NCBI GenBank assembly: GCA_902780505.1
Contig: CACZFN010000002.1
Span: forward strand, 1 to 64,000
Reading direction: 5' to 3'
DNA length: 64,000 nucleotides
Source of the DNA: an uncultured Ruminococcus sp.
GTDB lineage: Bacteria; Bacillota; Clostridia; Oscillospirales; Ruminococcaceae
Shown: positions 25,704 through 37,367 of the stretch, piece after piece
Layout: each line of letters opens with the position of its first letter
Numbering within the stretch: the stretch's first letter is position 1
The notes under the pieces: model-generated
Database searches by the model: none
What the model was told of the DNA's origin: nothing
Seen by the model: only the letters and a program-made list of their open reading frames with translations
Translations under genes and position numbers: made by a program

Positions 25704-26388
25704 ACAGTGTAACCTTTTCGGTGATTCGGGGAATATAAGATACCTTAAAAAATGCCTTCCTGATGCTCAGTTCATCAACACTTCTCTCCATGATATACCC
25801 GCATTTGTTACGGGCAGCCCTGATATGATATACATGGGGGCGTGCACTGAAAGCGATCAGGAAAAGATAATACGCTGCCTAACCCCGTTTAAAAATGAGC
25901 TTAAAACTATGATAGACAGCGGCACAGTGATGCTTTTTACGGGCAATGCGCCTGAAGTTTTCTACAAATATATAGAAAAGGACGATAGATCACGGATAGA
26001 ATGTCTGGGGCTGTTTGATTTTTATACAGAGCAGCGGTTGTTTGAGCGTTACAACTCCCTTGTGCTTGCAGAATTTGACGGGCGTGATATAGTCGGTTTT
26101 AAGACACAGTTCACACAGGTCTACGGCGACAACAGCAGCATCTACTTTTCAAAGGTCAAACGTGGTTCGGGTATAAACAAGGATTCAATGCTTGAAGGGA
26201 TACACGTTGGTAATTTCTTTGCTACAAGCCTTGTGGGGCCGTTTCTGGTCATGAACCCGTATTTTACCGAGCATATTATGGCGTTGCTCGGGGTAAAAGA
26301 ACCCAAATGTGCCTTCAGGGAACAATCAATAAAGGCATATAATGACAGGATAGAGGATTTCAAGACCTGTAAGTGTGTAACAGAATAA
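25678..26388 (+). CDS. gatD: GatD-like glutamine amidotransferase lacking catalytic residues
   Basis: 236 residues, overlapping murT. The framework of GatD/CobQ-type class I amidotransferases is clear: QIEVLYPEQCNLFGDSGNIR, DMIYMGACTESDQEK and VYGDNSSIYFSKVKRGSGIN. Two key places differ from the family. The nucleophile elbow, normally (I)CGGYQ, reads LFTGNAPEVF (about 86-95), with Thr for Cys. The catalytic His segment, normally T-x-L-HGP, reads ATSLVGPFLVMNP (about 181-193), with Val for His. As read, it should not hydrolyse glutamine. It may use free ammonia, act as a structural partner of MurT, or have a new role. The gene assignment is good; the activity is doubtful. Confidence 0.8.
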   Translation: MQIEVLYPEQCNLFGDSGNIRYLKKCLPDAQFINTSLHDIPAFVTGSPDMIYMGACTESDQEKIIRCLTPFKNELKTMIDSGTVMLFTGNAPEVFYKYIEKDDRSRIECLGLFDFYTEQRLFERYNSLVLAEFDGRDIVGFKTQFTQVYGDNSSIYFSKVKRGSGINKDSMLEGIHVGNFFATSLVGPFLVMNPYFTEHIMALLGVKEPKCAFREQSIKAYNDRIEDFKTCKCVTE

Positions 26389-26400
26389 ACAAATATCAAA

Positions 26401-26438
26401 CGGTGTACTCAGATAACAAGTACACCGCTTTTTCTTTT
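26401..26438 (+). terminator. Terminator of murT-gatD
   Basis: Stem CGGTGTACT / AGTACACCG with a 9-nt loop, then CTTTTTCTTTT, 12 bp after the gatD stop. Confidence 0.9.
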
Positions 26439-26517
26439 ACTCTCTTTTTACAATAGTGTTTCTAAGCTGCACTGTAAAACATCTCAGCATCAACACAAAA
26501 GCAAAAAGGTACTTTAT

Positions 26518-27150
26518 TTATAAATAAAACACAGTAGGCGAAAGCAGCTTCATAACGTTTTCCACCTGATATGATTTGTGCACGCCGGTCTTGCACCAGA
26601 TGGCAAAATGTTCACAATTATTGAAAACGAGGTCATACTGTTCTTTGAAGCGGTACTCGTTGGCCCCGATAACGCTTTTAGCACGCGCAACGGTTTCTTC
26701 GGGGGAATAGATAACAGAAATATCCGCGTCCTCTCTATCGCTCAGAGCATCAGTAAGGGCATCTTTCAGCACCTTTGCACCGACCTGGACAAGCGGTGTT
26801 GTTACATCAGCACTACCATGTGAATGTTTGACAGGGCGCTTGCCTGCCCCACTGAAATCAAGCACAAAGAATTCCTTCTGCCCGTCAAGAAAATCGGAGA
26901 ACGGGGCTTCCCTTACCTGTGCATCACCAAAGTCCCCGCCTGAAGCCGCAAAATGGATAACACGCTGATCCCCGATATACACTGCATAATGCTCGTAGCC
27001 CGCAGGCCTTGTAACGCCTATGATATCCCCTGCTTCAAGCCCCCAGGTGGGATCGTCATCAGAAGAACTGAATTTATACGGATCATACCCACCCTTCTCT
27101 CTGAGAGCAGGCTCAATGTTACTCTGAATTATCTTAAAAAGTCTTCCCAT
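26518..27150 (-). CDS. LRAT-domain protein (NlpC/P60 superfamily)
   Basis: 210 residues behind GGAGGTTTTTGCC. No signal peptide. The lecithin:retinol-acyltransferase fold is recognisable: GLEAGDIIGVTRPAGYEHYA carries the catalytic His, VYIGDQRVIHFA follows, and NNCEHFAIWCKTG (about 185-197) carries the catalytic Cys in the typical NCEHF box. Bacterial LRAT proteins are thiol acyltransferases or thioesterases on lipids or protein Lys, with few studied. The segment between the two motifs holds a variable 60-residue insert. It is convergent with murT-gatD. An inverted repeat lies directly upstream. Confidence 0.85.
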   Translation of the reverse strand: MGRLFKIIQSNIEPALREKGGYDPYKFSSSDDDPTWGLEAGDIIGVTRPAGYEHYAVYIGDQRVIHFAASGGDFGDAQVREAPFSDFLDGQKEFFVLDFSGAGKRPVKHSHGSADVTTPLVQVGAKVLKDALTDALSDREDADISVIYSPEETVARAKSVIGANEYRFKEQYDLVFNNCEHFAIWCKTGVHKSYQVENVMKLLSPTVFYL

Positions 27151-27176
27151 GGCAAAAACCTCCGTTATTATAATTT

Positions 27177-27225
27177 AGTCAACACCGAAAAAAAGGCGTC
27201 AGACGGCGGTTGTGCAGTGTTGACT
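27177..27225. repeat. Short palindrome of the GGCAACACCGCA type
   Basis: Perfect 9-bp arms AGTCAACAC / GTGTTGACT flank a centre with GGCGTCAGACGGCGGTTGTG. It resembles a diverged copy of the palindromes at 19254, 20847 and 45318. On the minus strand it precedes the LRAT gene, whose promoter I could not identify with confidence. The rest of 27226-27398 is AT-rich with no gene. Confidence 0.45.
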
Positions 27226-27398
27226 TAATGTTACAGCCGCCGACAGATTATTTTAAATAGTTACAATTTAGTTACAATGCAAATGTAAGTTTATGTAATT
27301 TATTGGCATATTATAGAAGATATTTCGTTGTTCTGCATATATATCAGAGAAATTGTTTATACATTTTGTTGCCTATGCGGAAAAATTCGGCAAAAGAG

Positions 27399-27427
27399 TT
27401 TACAAAACGGTTAAAACATGGTATAAT
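27399..27427 (+). promoter_or_regulatory. Promoter of the NlpC/P60 gene
   Basis: TTTACA (27399-27404) and TATAAT (27422-27427), 17-nt spacer. Confidence 0.75.
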
Positions 27428-27456
27428 AGTAATTGTTAAATGATAACACTCATTCA

Positions 27457-27477
27457 GCGATAAAGAATATTTATCGC
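27457..27477 (+). other. Leader stem-loop before the NlpC/P60 gene
   Basis: Perfect 8-bp stem GCGATAAA / TTTATCGC with a GAATA loop in the 5' leader, 13 nt before the ribosome-binding site. It could be an operator or an mRNA-stabilising hairpin. Confidence 0.45.
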
Positions 27478-27502
27478 AAAAACGAAAAGAAAGGTTGGTT
27501 TG

Positions 27503-28654
27503 ATGAAAGAAAAAGGCTTGGCTAAAGCATCTGTGTCTATCGTGCTTGCTGCTATTATGTCGGTGAATACACTCACCTACGTAAACGCCGAAAACGAAAT
27601 AATGACACCTGATACATCAGCGGGCGAAAGTATCATTGTCTGTACGAAGCATACTTACGATAACGGTAAGGTAATTAAAGCGGCAACTATCAAAGAAAAG
27701 GGAGAAGTGAAATACACCTGTATCCACTGCGGTGAGGAAAAAACAGTAAAGACACCCGCACTTGTCAGCATAACAAAGGCAGAGGTAAGCGGTATCAAGG
27801 AAAGGTACAAATACACAGGTACCGCACGCAAACCAAAGCTTATACTCAAATATGACGGCAAGACACTCAAAGCAGGAACGGATTACAAGATAACTTATAA
27901 AAACAACCTGACACCCGGAAAGGCAACAGCGATCGTAACGGGTATCGGCAGGTTCGGGGGAAGCTTCAAGAAAAGCTTCGTGATCATCCCCTCGGACGGT
28001 ATTATTAAGTCTGCAAAGGCAAGCAAGGCAAATACCGTTACAGTTAAATTCAAAGCACTCAAAAAGCCATCGGGCTACAGAGTCGCTTATTCAACAAACA
28101 AAAACTTCAAGTCCGGCACAGTAAAATACAAATACGTTAAAGCCGACAAAACAAGCGTTAATATCACAGGCCTTACAGGCGGCAAGACATATTATTTCAA
28201 GGTTCAGGGTTACAAGCTTGTAGGCGGAAAGAAATACTTCGGTGTTTTCAGCAGTGTCAAAAAGGCAACTGTCAAGAAATCCGCTGCTGAACTCAGAAAA
28301 GAAAAGCAGGAGATCGTCTGCGACTTTGCCAATAGCAATGTAGGCGGTGCGTATATCTACGGCGGCGCAAGCTACAGGGCAACAGACTGCTCAGGGCTTA
28401 CAATGCAGTGTTTAGCACAGATAGGCGTAAGCCTCCCCCACAATGCAGCAGCGCAGGCAAACTACGGCAAAGCCGTTTCATATTCGGATATGCAGCCCGG
28501 TGATGTAATAATCATGTGCTACGGCGGCCACGCAGGCATATATGTAGGCAACGGAAGATTTGTCCACGCCACAAACGAATACCGCGGCATAGTGTCAGAT
28601 CCCGTATCGCAGTTACAGTATTATCACGTAGATGCGATCAGAAGATTTATCTGA
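27503..28654 (+). CDS. Secreted NlpC/P60 peptidase with Fn3-like domain
   Basis: 383 residues; ATG at 27503 behind GAAAGGTTGG. Signal peptide to about residue 29 (ending VNAE). Next a C-x-K-H...CIHC segment (about 45-80), of the zinc-ribbon-like type found in Firmicutes surface proteins, then a YTGTARKPKLILKYDGKTLK module of the MBG/bacterial-Ig type (about 95-165). A fibronectin-III-like domain (about 172-255) follows, with LTGGKTYYFKVQGYK. The C-terminal NlpC/P60 domain (about 270-383) has DCSG (catalytic Cys), GGHAGIYVG (catalytic His) and VHATN. These enzymes cut gamma-D-Glu to diamino-acid bonds in wall peptides; gut homologues also process dietary or host peptides. Confidence 0.9.
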   Translation: MKEKGLAKASVSIVLAAIMSVNTLTYVNAENEIMTPDTSAGESIIVCTKHTYDNGKVIKAATIKEKGEVKYTCIHCGEEKTVKTPALVSITKAEVSGIKERYKYTGTARKPKLILKYDGKTLKAGTDYKITYKNNLTPGKATAIVTGIGRFGGSFKKSFVIIPSDGIIKSAKASKANTVTVKFKALKKPSGYRVAYSTNKNFKSGTVKYKYVKADKTSVNITGLTGGKTYYFKVQGYKLVGGKKYFGVFSSVKKATVKKSAAELRKEKQEIVCDFANSNVGGAYIYGGASYRATDCSGLTMQCLAQIGVSLPHNAAAQANYGKAVSYSDMQPGDVIIMCYGGHAGIYVGNGRFVHATNEYRGIVSDPVSQLQYYHVDAIRRFI

Positions 28655-28736
28655 CCTGCACGGGCATAAAGAATAATGAATGCCTGCATTCATTATAGCA
28701 TATCCCCGTGATTAATTCAATACGCACAGACAAAAA

Positions 28737-28777
28737 AACCGAGGAGGATCACAATGATCCCCCTCGGTTCGCTTTTT
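28737..28777 (+). terminator. Terminator of the NlpC/P60 gene
   Basis: 15-bp stem with one mismatch, AACCGAGGAGGATCA / TGATCCCCCTCGGTT, loop CAA, then CGCTTTTTG. An additional ATAATGAATG/CATTCATTAT hairpin without T-tract lies just before it, at 28673-28696. Confidence 0.85.
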
Positions 28778-28790
28778 GTTTGTTATAGAA

Positions 28791-28824
28791 AAGAGGTACC
28801 ACCCGAAACCGGGCGATACCTCTT
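28791..28824 (-). terminator. Terminator of rpoC
   Basis: Minus-strand stem AAGAGGTA / TACCTCTT enclosing CCCG/CGGG, followed by TTTCTATAAC. On the plus strand it is followed by ATTTTTATTT, so it may act in both directions. Confidence 0.75.
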
Positions 28825-28844
28825 ATTTTTATTTCAGCTTTCTG

Positions 28845-32435
<3,591 letters not shown>

Positions 32436-32516
32436 TATAGTGTACCCTCTTCCTGTTTTAAACGTAGGGCAGGGGGCAGACCGTTTTGTCTGCCTTGCCC
32501 GTTCGGTTAGTTGTTA

Positions 32517-35500
32517 TCACTCTTCTTCGTCGTCGCCCAAGAACAGATCCCCGTCATCGGTATAATCGTCGTCGTCATATGAATAATCGTCGTCGTCATC
32601 ATCATATCCGTCAAGGCTGCTCTGGTTGCCCTGTTCGTCCTCGCCGACAAAGCCGTCGCCGAAGCCGCTGTTTGTTTCACCGTAATTGGACTCGTTATTT
32701 ATCTCAGACGAAGCGGGAACATAATCGTCGTCATCATCAAAGGTCTGTTTAAGGTCGATCTCCTCACCCTTATCATCAAGGACCGCAACATCAAGGCCGA
32801 GCGACTGCATTTCCTTAAAGAGTACCCTGAATGCTTCGGGAACGCAAGGCTTAGGAATATTCTGTCCCTTAACGATAGCCTCATATGTCTTGACTCTGCC
32901 GACGGTATCGTCAGACTTGACTGTGAGTATTTCCTGAAGTGTATAGGCAGCACCATAAGCTTCAAGTGCCCATACTTCCATTTCACCGAAACGCTGACCG
33001 CCGAACTGCGCCTTACCGCCGAGCGGCTGCTGTGTAACAAGTGCATACGGACCTACGCTTCTTGCATGGATCTTATCATCAACAAGGTGGTGGAGTTTAA
33101 GGTAATACATATACCCGACTGTTACACGGTTATCGAACTTTTCGCCCGTCCTGCCGTCATAAACGTCAAACTTACCGTCCTCGCTGTAGTTGAGGGCCTT
33201 GGTATTTATTATCTCACCCATTGTCCTGACTTCAAACTCGTCGTCCTTATGCTCCTCGTGGATCTTCTGTGCCATCTTGAAGGCTTCTCTGATATCCGCC
33301 TCGTGAGCGCCGTCGAATACAGGTGTCATTATCTTGATACCAAGTGCCTTGCACGCCATACCGAGGTGTACTTCAAGCACCTGACCGATATTCATACGTG
33401 AAGGAACGCCCAGAGGGTTAAGCACGATATCAAGCGGTGTACCGTCTTCAAGGAACGGCATATCCTCCTGCGGGAGTATCCTCGAAACAACGCCCTTATT
33501 ACCGTGACGTCCCGCCATCTTATCGCCGACAGAGATCTTTCTCTTTTGTGCGATATAGCATCTTACGAGCTTATTGACACCAGGGGAGAGCTCGTCGCAG
33601 TTTTCTCTGGTGAATATTTTTACATCAATTATGATACCTGCTTCACCGTGGGGCACTTTAAGGGAATTATCCCTTACTTCCCTTGCCTTTTCACCGAAAA
33701 TAGCACGCAGAAGTCTTTCTTCAGCCGTAAGCTCGGTCTCGCCCTTAGGTGTTACCTTACCTACAAGGATATCGCCTGATCTTACTTCGGCGCCTATCCT
33801 GATTATACCGTTCTCGTCAAGGTCCTTGAGGGCATCTTCGCCGACATTGGGGATATCCCTTGTGATCTCCTCAGGTCCGAGCTTGGTATCTCTCGCTTCA
33901 ATTTCATATTCTTCTATATGGATAGAAGTATACCTGTCCTGCTTTACGAGGTTTTCATTAAGAAGTACAGCGTCCTCGTAGTTATAGCCTTCCCATGTCA
34001 TAAAGCCGATAAGAGCATTCTTACCGAGGGAGAGTTCACCGTCGCAGGTAGCAGGGCCGTCACCGATTATCTGGTGTGCGCTTATACGCTCGCCCTTATC
34101 AACGATAGGCCTCTGATTGGTGCAGGTACCTGCATTTGATCTCTTGAACTTTGTGAGCGGATAGGTGTGCATTTCACCTGTATCCTCTCTTACAACTATC
34201 TTATCAGCATCAACGCTTTCAACAACGCCCGGTGCATCAGAAACCACAGCAACGCCGGAGTCAAGGCAGGCCTTATATTCCATACCTGTACCAACTATAG
34301 GCGATTCTGTTTTGAGGAGAGGCACAGCCTGCCTCTGCATATTAGAGCCCATAAGCGCGCGGTTAGCGTCATCATTTTCAAGGAACGGGATACAAGCCGT
34401 AGCCACAGAAACGACCATCTTAGGAGATACGTCCATAAAGTCGATCTGATCCCTTTCTATTTCAAGGATCTGGTCACGGTATCTGCCGTTTACCTTAGCC
34501 CTTGCAAACTTATGATCCTCTGTAAGCGGCTCATTTGCCTGCGCCACCATATAGTTATCTTCGACATCAGCCGTCATATAAACAACTTCGTCGGTAACAA
34601 CGCCCGTTGCCTTATCTACCTTTCTGTAAGGGGCTTCGATAAAGCCGTACTCGTTTATTCTTGCAAATGATGCAAGGTAGGATATAAGTCCGATATTAGG
34701 ACCTTCAGGTGTTTCGATAGGGCACATTCTGCCGTAGTGGGTATAGTGAACGTCCCTGACCTCAAATCCTGCACGATCTCTTGAAAGACCGCCGGGACCG
34801 AGGGCAGAAAGCCTTCTCTTATGTGTAAGTTCTGCAAGCGGGTTATTCTGATCCATGAACTGTGAAAGCGGTGATGAACCGAAGAATTCCTTTATTGCAG
34901 CGGTTATAGGTCTGATATTGATCAGAGCTGTAGGTGTTATGACCTCCATATCCTGTGACTGGGTGTTCATTCTTTCACGGATAACGCGCTCCATTCTTGT
35001 AAAGCCTATCCTGAACTGGTTCTGTAAAAGCTCACCTACAGAACGTATTCTTCTGTTGCCCAGGTGATCTATATCGTCGATACTGCCGACACCGTCACAG
35101 AGGTTAAGGAAATAAGAAACAGTGGCAACTATATCGTCGATAGTAATATGCTTGGGGACAAGCTCGTCACGCCTTGCGGCGATAGTTTCCCTGAGTTCTT
35201 CCTCATCGTCTTCATTATTATCAAGTATATCCTTGAGCACTGCGAAGGATACTTTTTCGTTTATGCCGAGCTCTGTGCAGTCAAAGTCAACATAATCCCT
35301 GATATCCACCATGCCCGAGCCGATTATCTTGACTTCCTTTTCCTCAAACTTAGTGGAGGTTTCACCTGTGGGGGTGGTATAGTATTCCTTTACCTCGACA
35401 GTAACGTAAGCTTCATTTACGCCTGCCTGCTCGATTTCAAGTGCCCTGTCATATCTGATAAGGGTACCTGCTTCAGCCATAAGCTCACCTGTCAGGGGGT

Positions 35501-36392
35501 TTACGATATTTCTTGATATCGTATGCCCTGCAAGACGTGAACCTATGCCAAGCTTCTTATTATACTTATATCTGCCGAACCGTGACAGGTCATATCTTCT
35601 TGCATCAAAGAAAAGGTTATTGAGGTGTGTAACAGCACTGTCTACCGTAGGGGGCTCACCGGGGCGAAGCTTTTTATATACTTCCAGCAGTGCTTCCTCC
35701 CTATTGGCTGTCTGGTCTTTCTGGAGGATAGTTTCGTGTATCCTCAGGTCAGGCCCGAAAAGTTCTTCTATTTCTTCGTTAGTGCCAAAGCCTATTGCAC
35801 GTATAAATATAGTAAGGGGGATCTTTCTGTTCTTATCTATCCTTACATACACAACGTCGTTTGAATCCATCTCGTATTCAAGCCACGCACCGCGGTTAGG
35901 GATAACTGTAGCACGGAAAAGGTCCTTACCTGTCTTATCCTTATCGACTGCATAATAAACACCCGGTGAACGAACAAGCTGTGATACTATAACACGTTCA
36001 GCACCGTTTATTACAAACGTACCCGAATCGGTCATCATAGGGAAATCACCCATGAACACTTCGGATTCCTTGATCTCGCCTGTTTCGTTGTTGTTAAGTC
36101 TTGCAGTAACTCTTAAAGGCGCGGCATAGGTAACGTCCCTGTCCTTACACTCTGCAACAGTATACTTAGGCTTTTCGTCGATACGGTAATCAACGAAGGT
36201 GAGCTCTAAATTACCGTTGTAATCAGTGATCGTAGATACGTCACGGAATACCTCCCTGAGTCCTTCGTCAAGAAACCACTTATACGAGTTTTTCTGCACC
36301 TCGATAAGATTAGGCATCTCAAGGACTTCGTTGATCTTGGCAAAGCTCTTTCTTGTGTTCTTGCCAAGCTTCACGTCCTTTACATTCAGCAT
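32517..36392 (-). CDS. rpoB: RNA polymerase beta subunit with Asp-rich tail
   Basis: 1,291 residues. The rifampicin region near residues 500-560 ([19 protein letters not shown], then [14 protein letters not shown]) keeps the residues of drug-sensitive enzymes. The lobe and wall motifs and the C-terminal clamp segment [20 protein letters not shown] are intact. Beyond the normal end, residues about 1217-1291 form an extra tail very rich in Asp, Glu, Ser and Tyr (runs DDDDD, DDDDDD and a final LGDDEEE), probably disordered. The upstream gene is not rplL but a metabolic operon, separated by a terminator; rpoB has its own promoter and a structured leader. Confidence 0.99.
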   Translation of the reverse strand: MLNVKDVKLGKNTRKSFAKINEVLEMPNLIEVQKNSYKWFLDEGLREVFRDVSTITDYNGNLELTFVDYRIDEKPKYTVAECKDRDVTYAAPLRVTARLNNNETGEIKESEVFMGDFPMMTDSGTFVINGAERVIVSQLVRSPGVYYAVDKDKTGKDLFRATVIPNRGAWLEYEMDSNDVVYVRIDKNRKIPLTIFIRAIGFGTNEEIEELFGPDLRIHETILQKDQTANREEALLEVYKKLRPGEPPTVDSAVTHLNNLFFDARRYDLSRFGRYKYNKKLGIGSRLAGHTISRNIVNPLTGELMAEAGTLIRYDRALEIEQAGVNEAYVTVEVKEYYTTPTGETSTKFEEKEVKIIGSGMVDIRDYVDFDCTELGINEKVSFAVLKDILDNNEDDEEELRETIAARRDELVPKHITIDDIVATVSYFLNLCDGVGSIDDIDHLGNRRIRSVGELLQNQFRIGFTRMERVIRERMNTQSQDMEVITPTALINIRPITAAIKEFFGSSPLSQFMDQNNPLAELTHKRRLSALGPGGLSRDRAGFEVRDVHYTHYGRMCPIETPEGPNIGLISYLASFARINEYGFIEAPYRKVDKATGVVTDEVVYMTADVEDNYMVAQANEPLTEDHKFARAKVNGRYRDQILEIERDQIDFMDVSPKMVVSVATACIPFLENDDANRALMGSNMQRQAVPLLKTESPIVGTGMEYKACLDSGVAVVSDAPGVVESVDADKIVVREDTGEMHTYPLTKFKRSNAGTCTNQRPIVDKGERISAHQIIGDGPATCDGELSLGKNALIGFMTWEGYNYEDAVLLNENLVKQDRYTSIHIEEYEIEARDTKLGPEEITRDIPNVGEDALKDLDENGIIRIGAEVRSGDILVGKVTPKGETELTAEERLLRAIFGEKAREVRDNSLKVPHGEAGIIIDVKIFTRENCDELSPGVNKLVRCYIAQKRKISVGDKMAGRHGNKGVVSRILPQEDMPFLEDGTPLDIVLNPLGVPSRMNIGQVLEVHLGMACKALGIKIMTPVFDGAHEADIREAFKMAQKIHEEHKDDEFEVRTMGEIINTKALNYSEDGKFDVYDGRTGEKFDNRVTVGYMYYLKLHHLVDDKIHARSVGPYALVTQQPLGGKAQFGGQRFGEMEVWALEAYGAAYTLQEILTVKSDDTVGRVKTYEAIVKGQNIPKPCVPEAFRVLFKEMQSLGLDVAVLDDKGEEIDLKQTFDDDDDYVPASSEINNESNYGETNSGFGDGFVGEDEQGNQSSLDGYDDDDDDYSYDDDDYTDDGDLFLGDDEEE

Positions 36393-36422
36393 AGGCTCTT
36401 ATCACTCCTTCTCAAATGTGTA

Positions 36423-36488
36423 AGAGTTTGTCAAAGTCCCTTAAAACTGCTGTTTTTCAGGCATTTCAAGGGCGCTTTCCAAAACTCT
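36423..36488 (-). promoter_or_regulatory. Structured 5' leader of rpoB
   Basis: Nested stems in the rpoB leader: AGAGTTT(T)G with CAAACTCT outside, CCCTT with AAGGG inside, and a CTG-AAAAA-CAG tip. It begins about 30 nt after the start point and ends about 30 nt before the ATG. It is not the L10 leader, which belongs with rplJ. It could hold an autoregulatory or processing site. Confidence 0.5.
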
Positions 36489-36522
36489 AAGCGTACAAAA
36501 TTCCATTATGATACAGTATATA

Positions 36523-36551
36523 ATTTTACACTAAATAAAACAAAAAGTCAA
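36523..36551 (-). promoter_or_regulatory. Promoter of rpoBC
   Basis: On the minus strand, TTGACT (36546-36551) and TAAAAT (36523-36528), 17-nt spacer, about 120 nt upstream of rpoB. Confidence 0.8.
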
Positions 36552-36589
36552 GGGGAAAGCCCTTACAAACCCGCCGAAGAAAGCAAAAA

Positions 36590-36615
36590 CGGCGATTTGC
36601 ACAAACAAACCGCCG
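36590..36615 (-). terminator. Terminator of the PurF-like to cyclase operon
   Basis: Minus-strand stem CGGCGGTTTG / CAAATCGCCG (10 bp, one G-U), loop TTTGTG, then TTTTTGCTTTC. It isolates rpoB from the upstream operon. I see no gene in 36616-36719. Confidence 0.85.
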
Positions 36616-36719
36616 CTTTGAGTCCAAAGTTCTACTATGACAGAACTATTACCAAACCGTAAATTTTTATGCGAAATATTATCATGCAACTTACATTGCA
36701 TTCAAACCCCCGCGAAATA

Positions 36720-37301
36720 TCATTTAATAAGTATTGCCCTGCACGGTGCACCGTCACAGCCGCCTAAATTGACAGGCATTGCCGAAAGAAAGTACCTTCC
36801 CTCCTCTACCCCGTCAAGTCTGATGCCTTCAAGAAGCACCACTTCCTTTGAAAGCAGTATCATATGCACTTCCTTCGGCGCATCTTCGGAGCCGACTGTC
36901 TGGCTCTCGTTGCCTATAAGCAGTATCCCCGCATCTGCGAACACCTTTGCAGCATCTGCTGTAACAGTCGCCCTGCCGGCAATAAGTATACGTTTATCAG
37001 CACCGGCATCTGCCGCCCTTGCAAGGACTGCCTTTGCATCATCAGCACTTACATCGCCCGTATGCCTTGCCACATAGCATTCGCCCACAAAGTGCTCGGG
37101 GGCGATCTCATCTACAGTCTTGCCGTCATTTATAAAATGAAACGGCGCATCGATATGTGTACCGTTATGGGCGCACATTTTAAAATATGTAAGGTTGCAG
37201 ATATCCCCCTTTGATATCTGCATTGTCATGTCCATTTCCGGACTCGGATCACCAGGGAACACATTACAGGTAAAAACCTCCTGCGAAATATCTATTATCA
37301 T
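36720..37301 (-). CDS. Cyclase-family (kynurenine formamidase-like) hydrolase
   Basis: 193 residues starting MIIDISQEVFTCNVFPGDPS, behind AAGGAGAAAGAT. The family signature H-x-G-T-H-x-D-x-P-x-H is complete: NGTHIDAPFHFINDGKTVD, preceded by CAH. This metal site defines the cyclase/amidohydrolase family that includes KynB. Tryptophan-degradation genes are absent, so the substrate could be another formylated or cyclic amide. It is last in the apparent operon, 66 nt after glycogen phosphorylase. Confidence 0.85.
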   Translation of the reverse strand: MIIDISQEVFTCNVFPGDPSPEMDMTMQISKGDICNLTYFKMCAHNGTHIDAPFHFINDGKTVDEIAPEHFVGECYVARHTGDVSADDAKAVLARAADAGADKRILIAGRATVTADAAKVFADAGILLIGNESQTVGSEDAPKEVHMILLSKEVVLLEGIRLDGVEEGRYFLSAMPVNLGGCDGAPCRAILIK

Positions 37302-37367
37302 ATCTTTCTCCTTACAACAAACTCTCCCCATATGGACGACGCCCGTATGTGAGAGAGTGTTCTTTTA

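Noticed and set aside
27175-27185. TTGACT/TATAAT as the LRAT gene promoter
   Set aside because: The two boxes are only 4 nt apart, and a TATAAT start would fall on the ribosome-binding site; no good alternative was found.
36423-36520. L10 leader in front of rpoB
   Set aside because: The L10 leader precedes rplJ, which is not here, and the kink-turn sequence is not recognisable.
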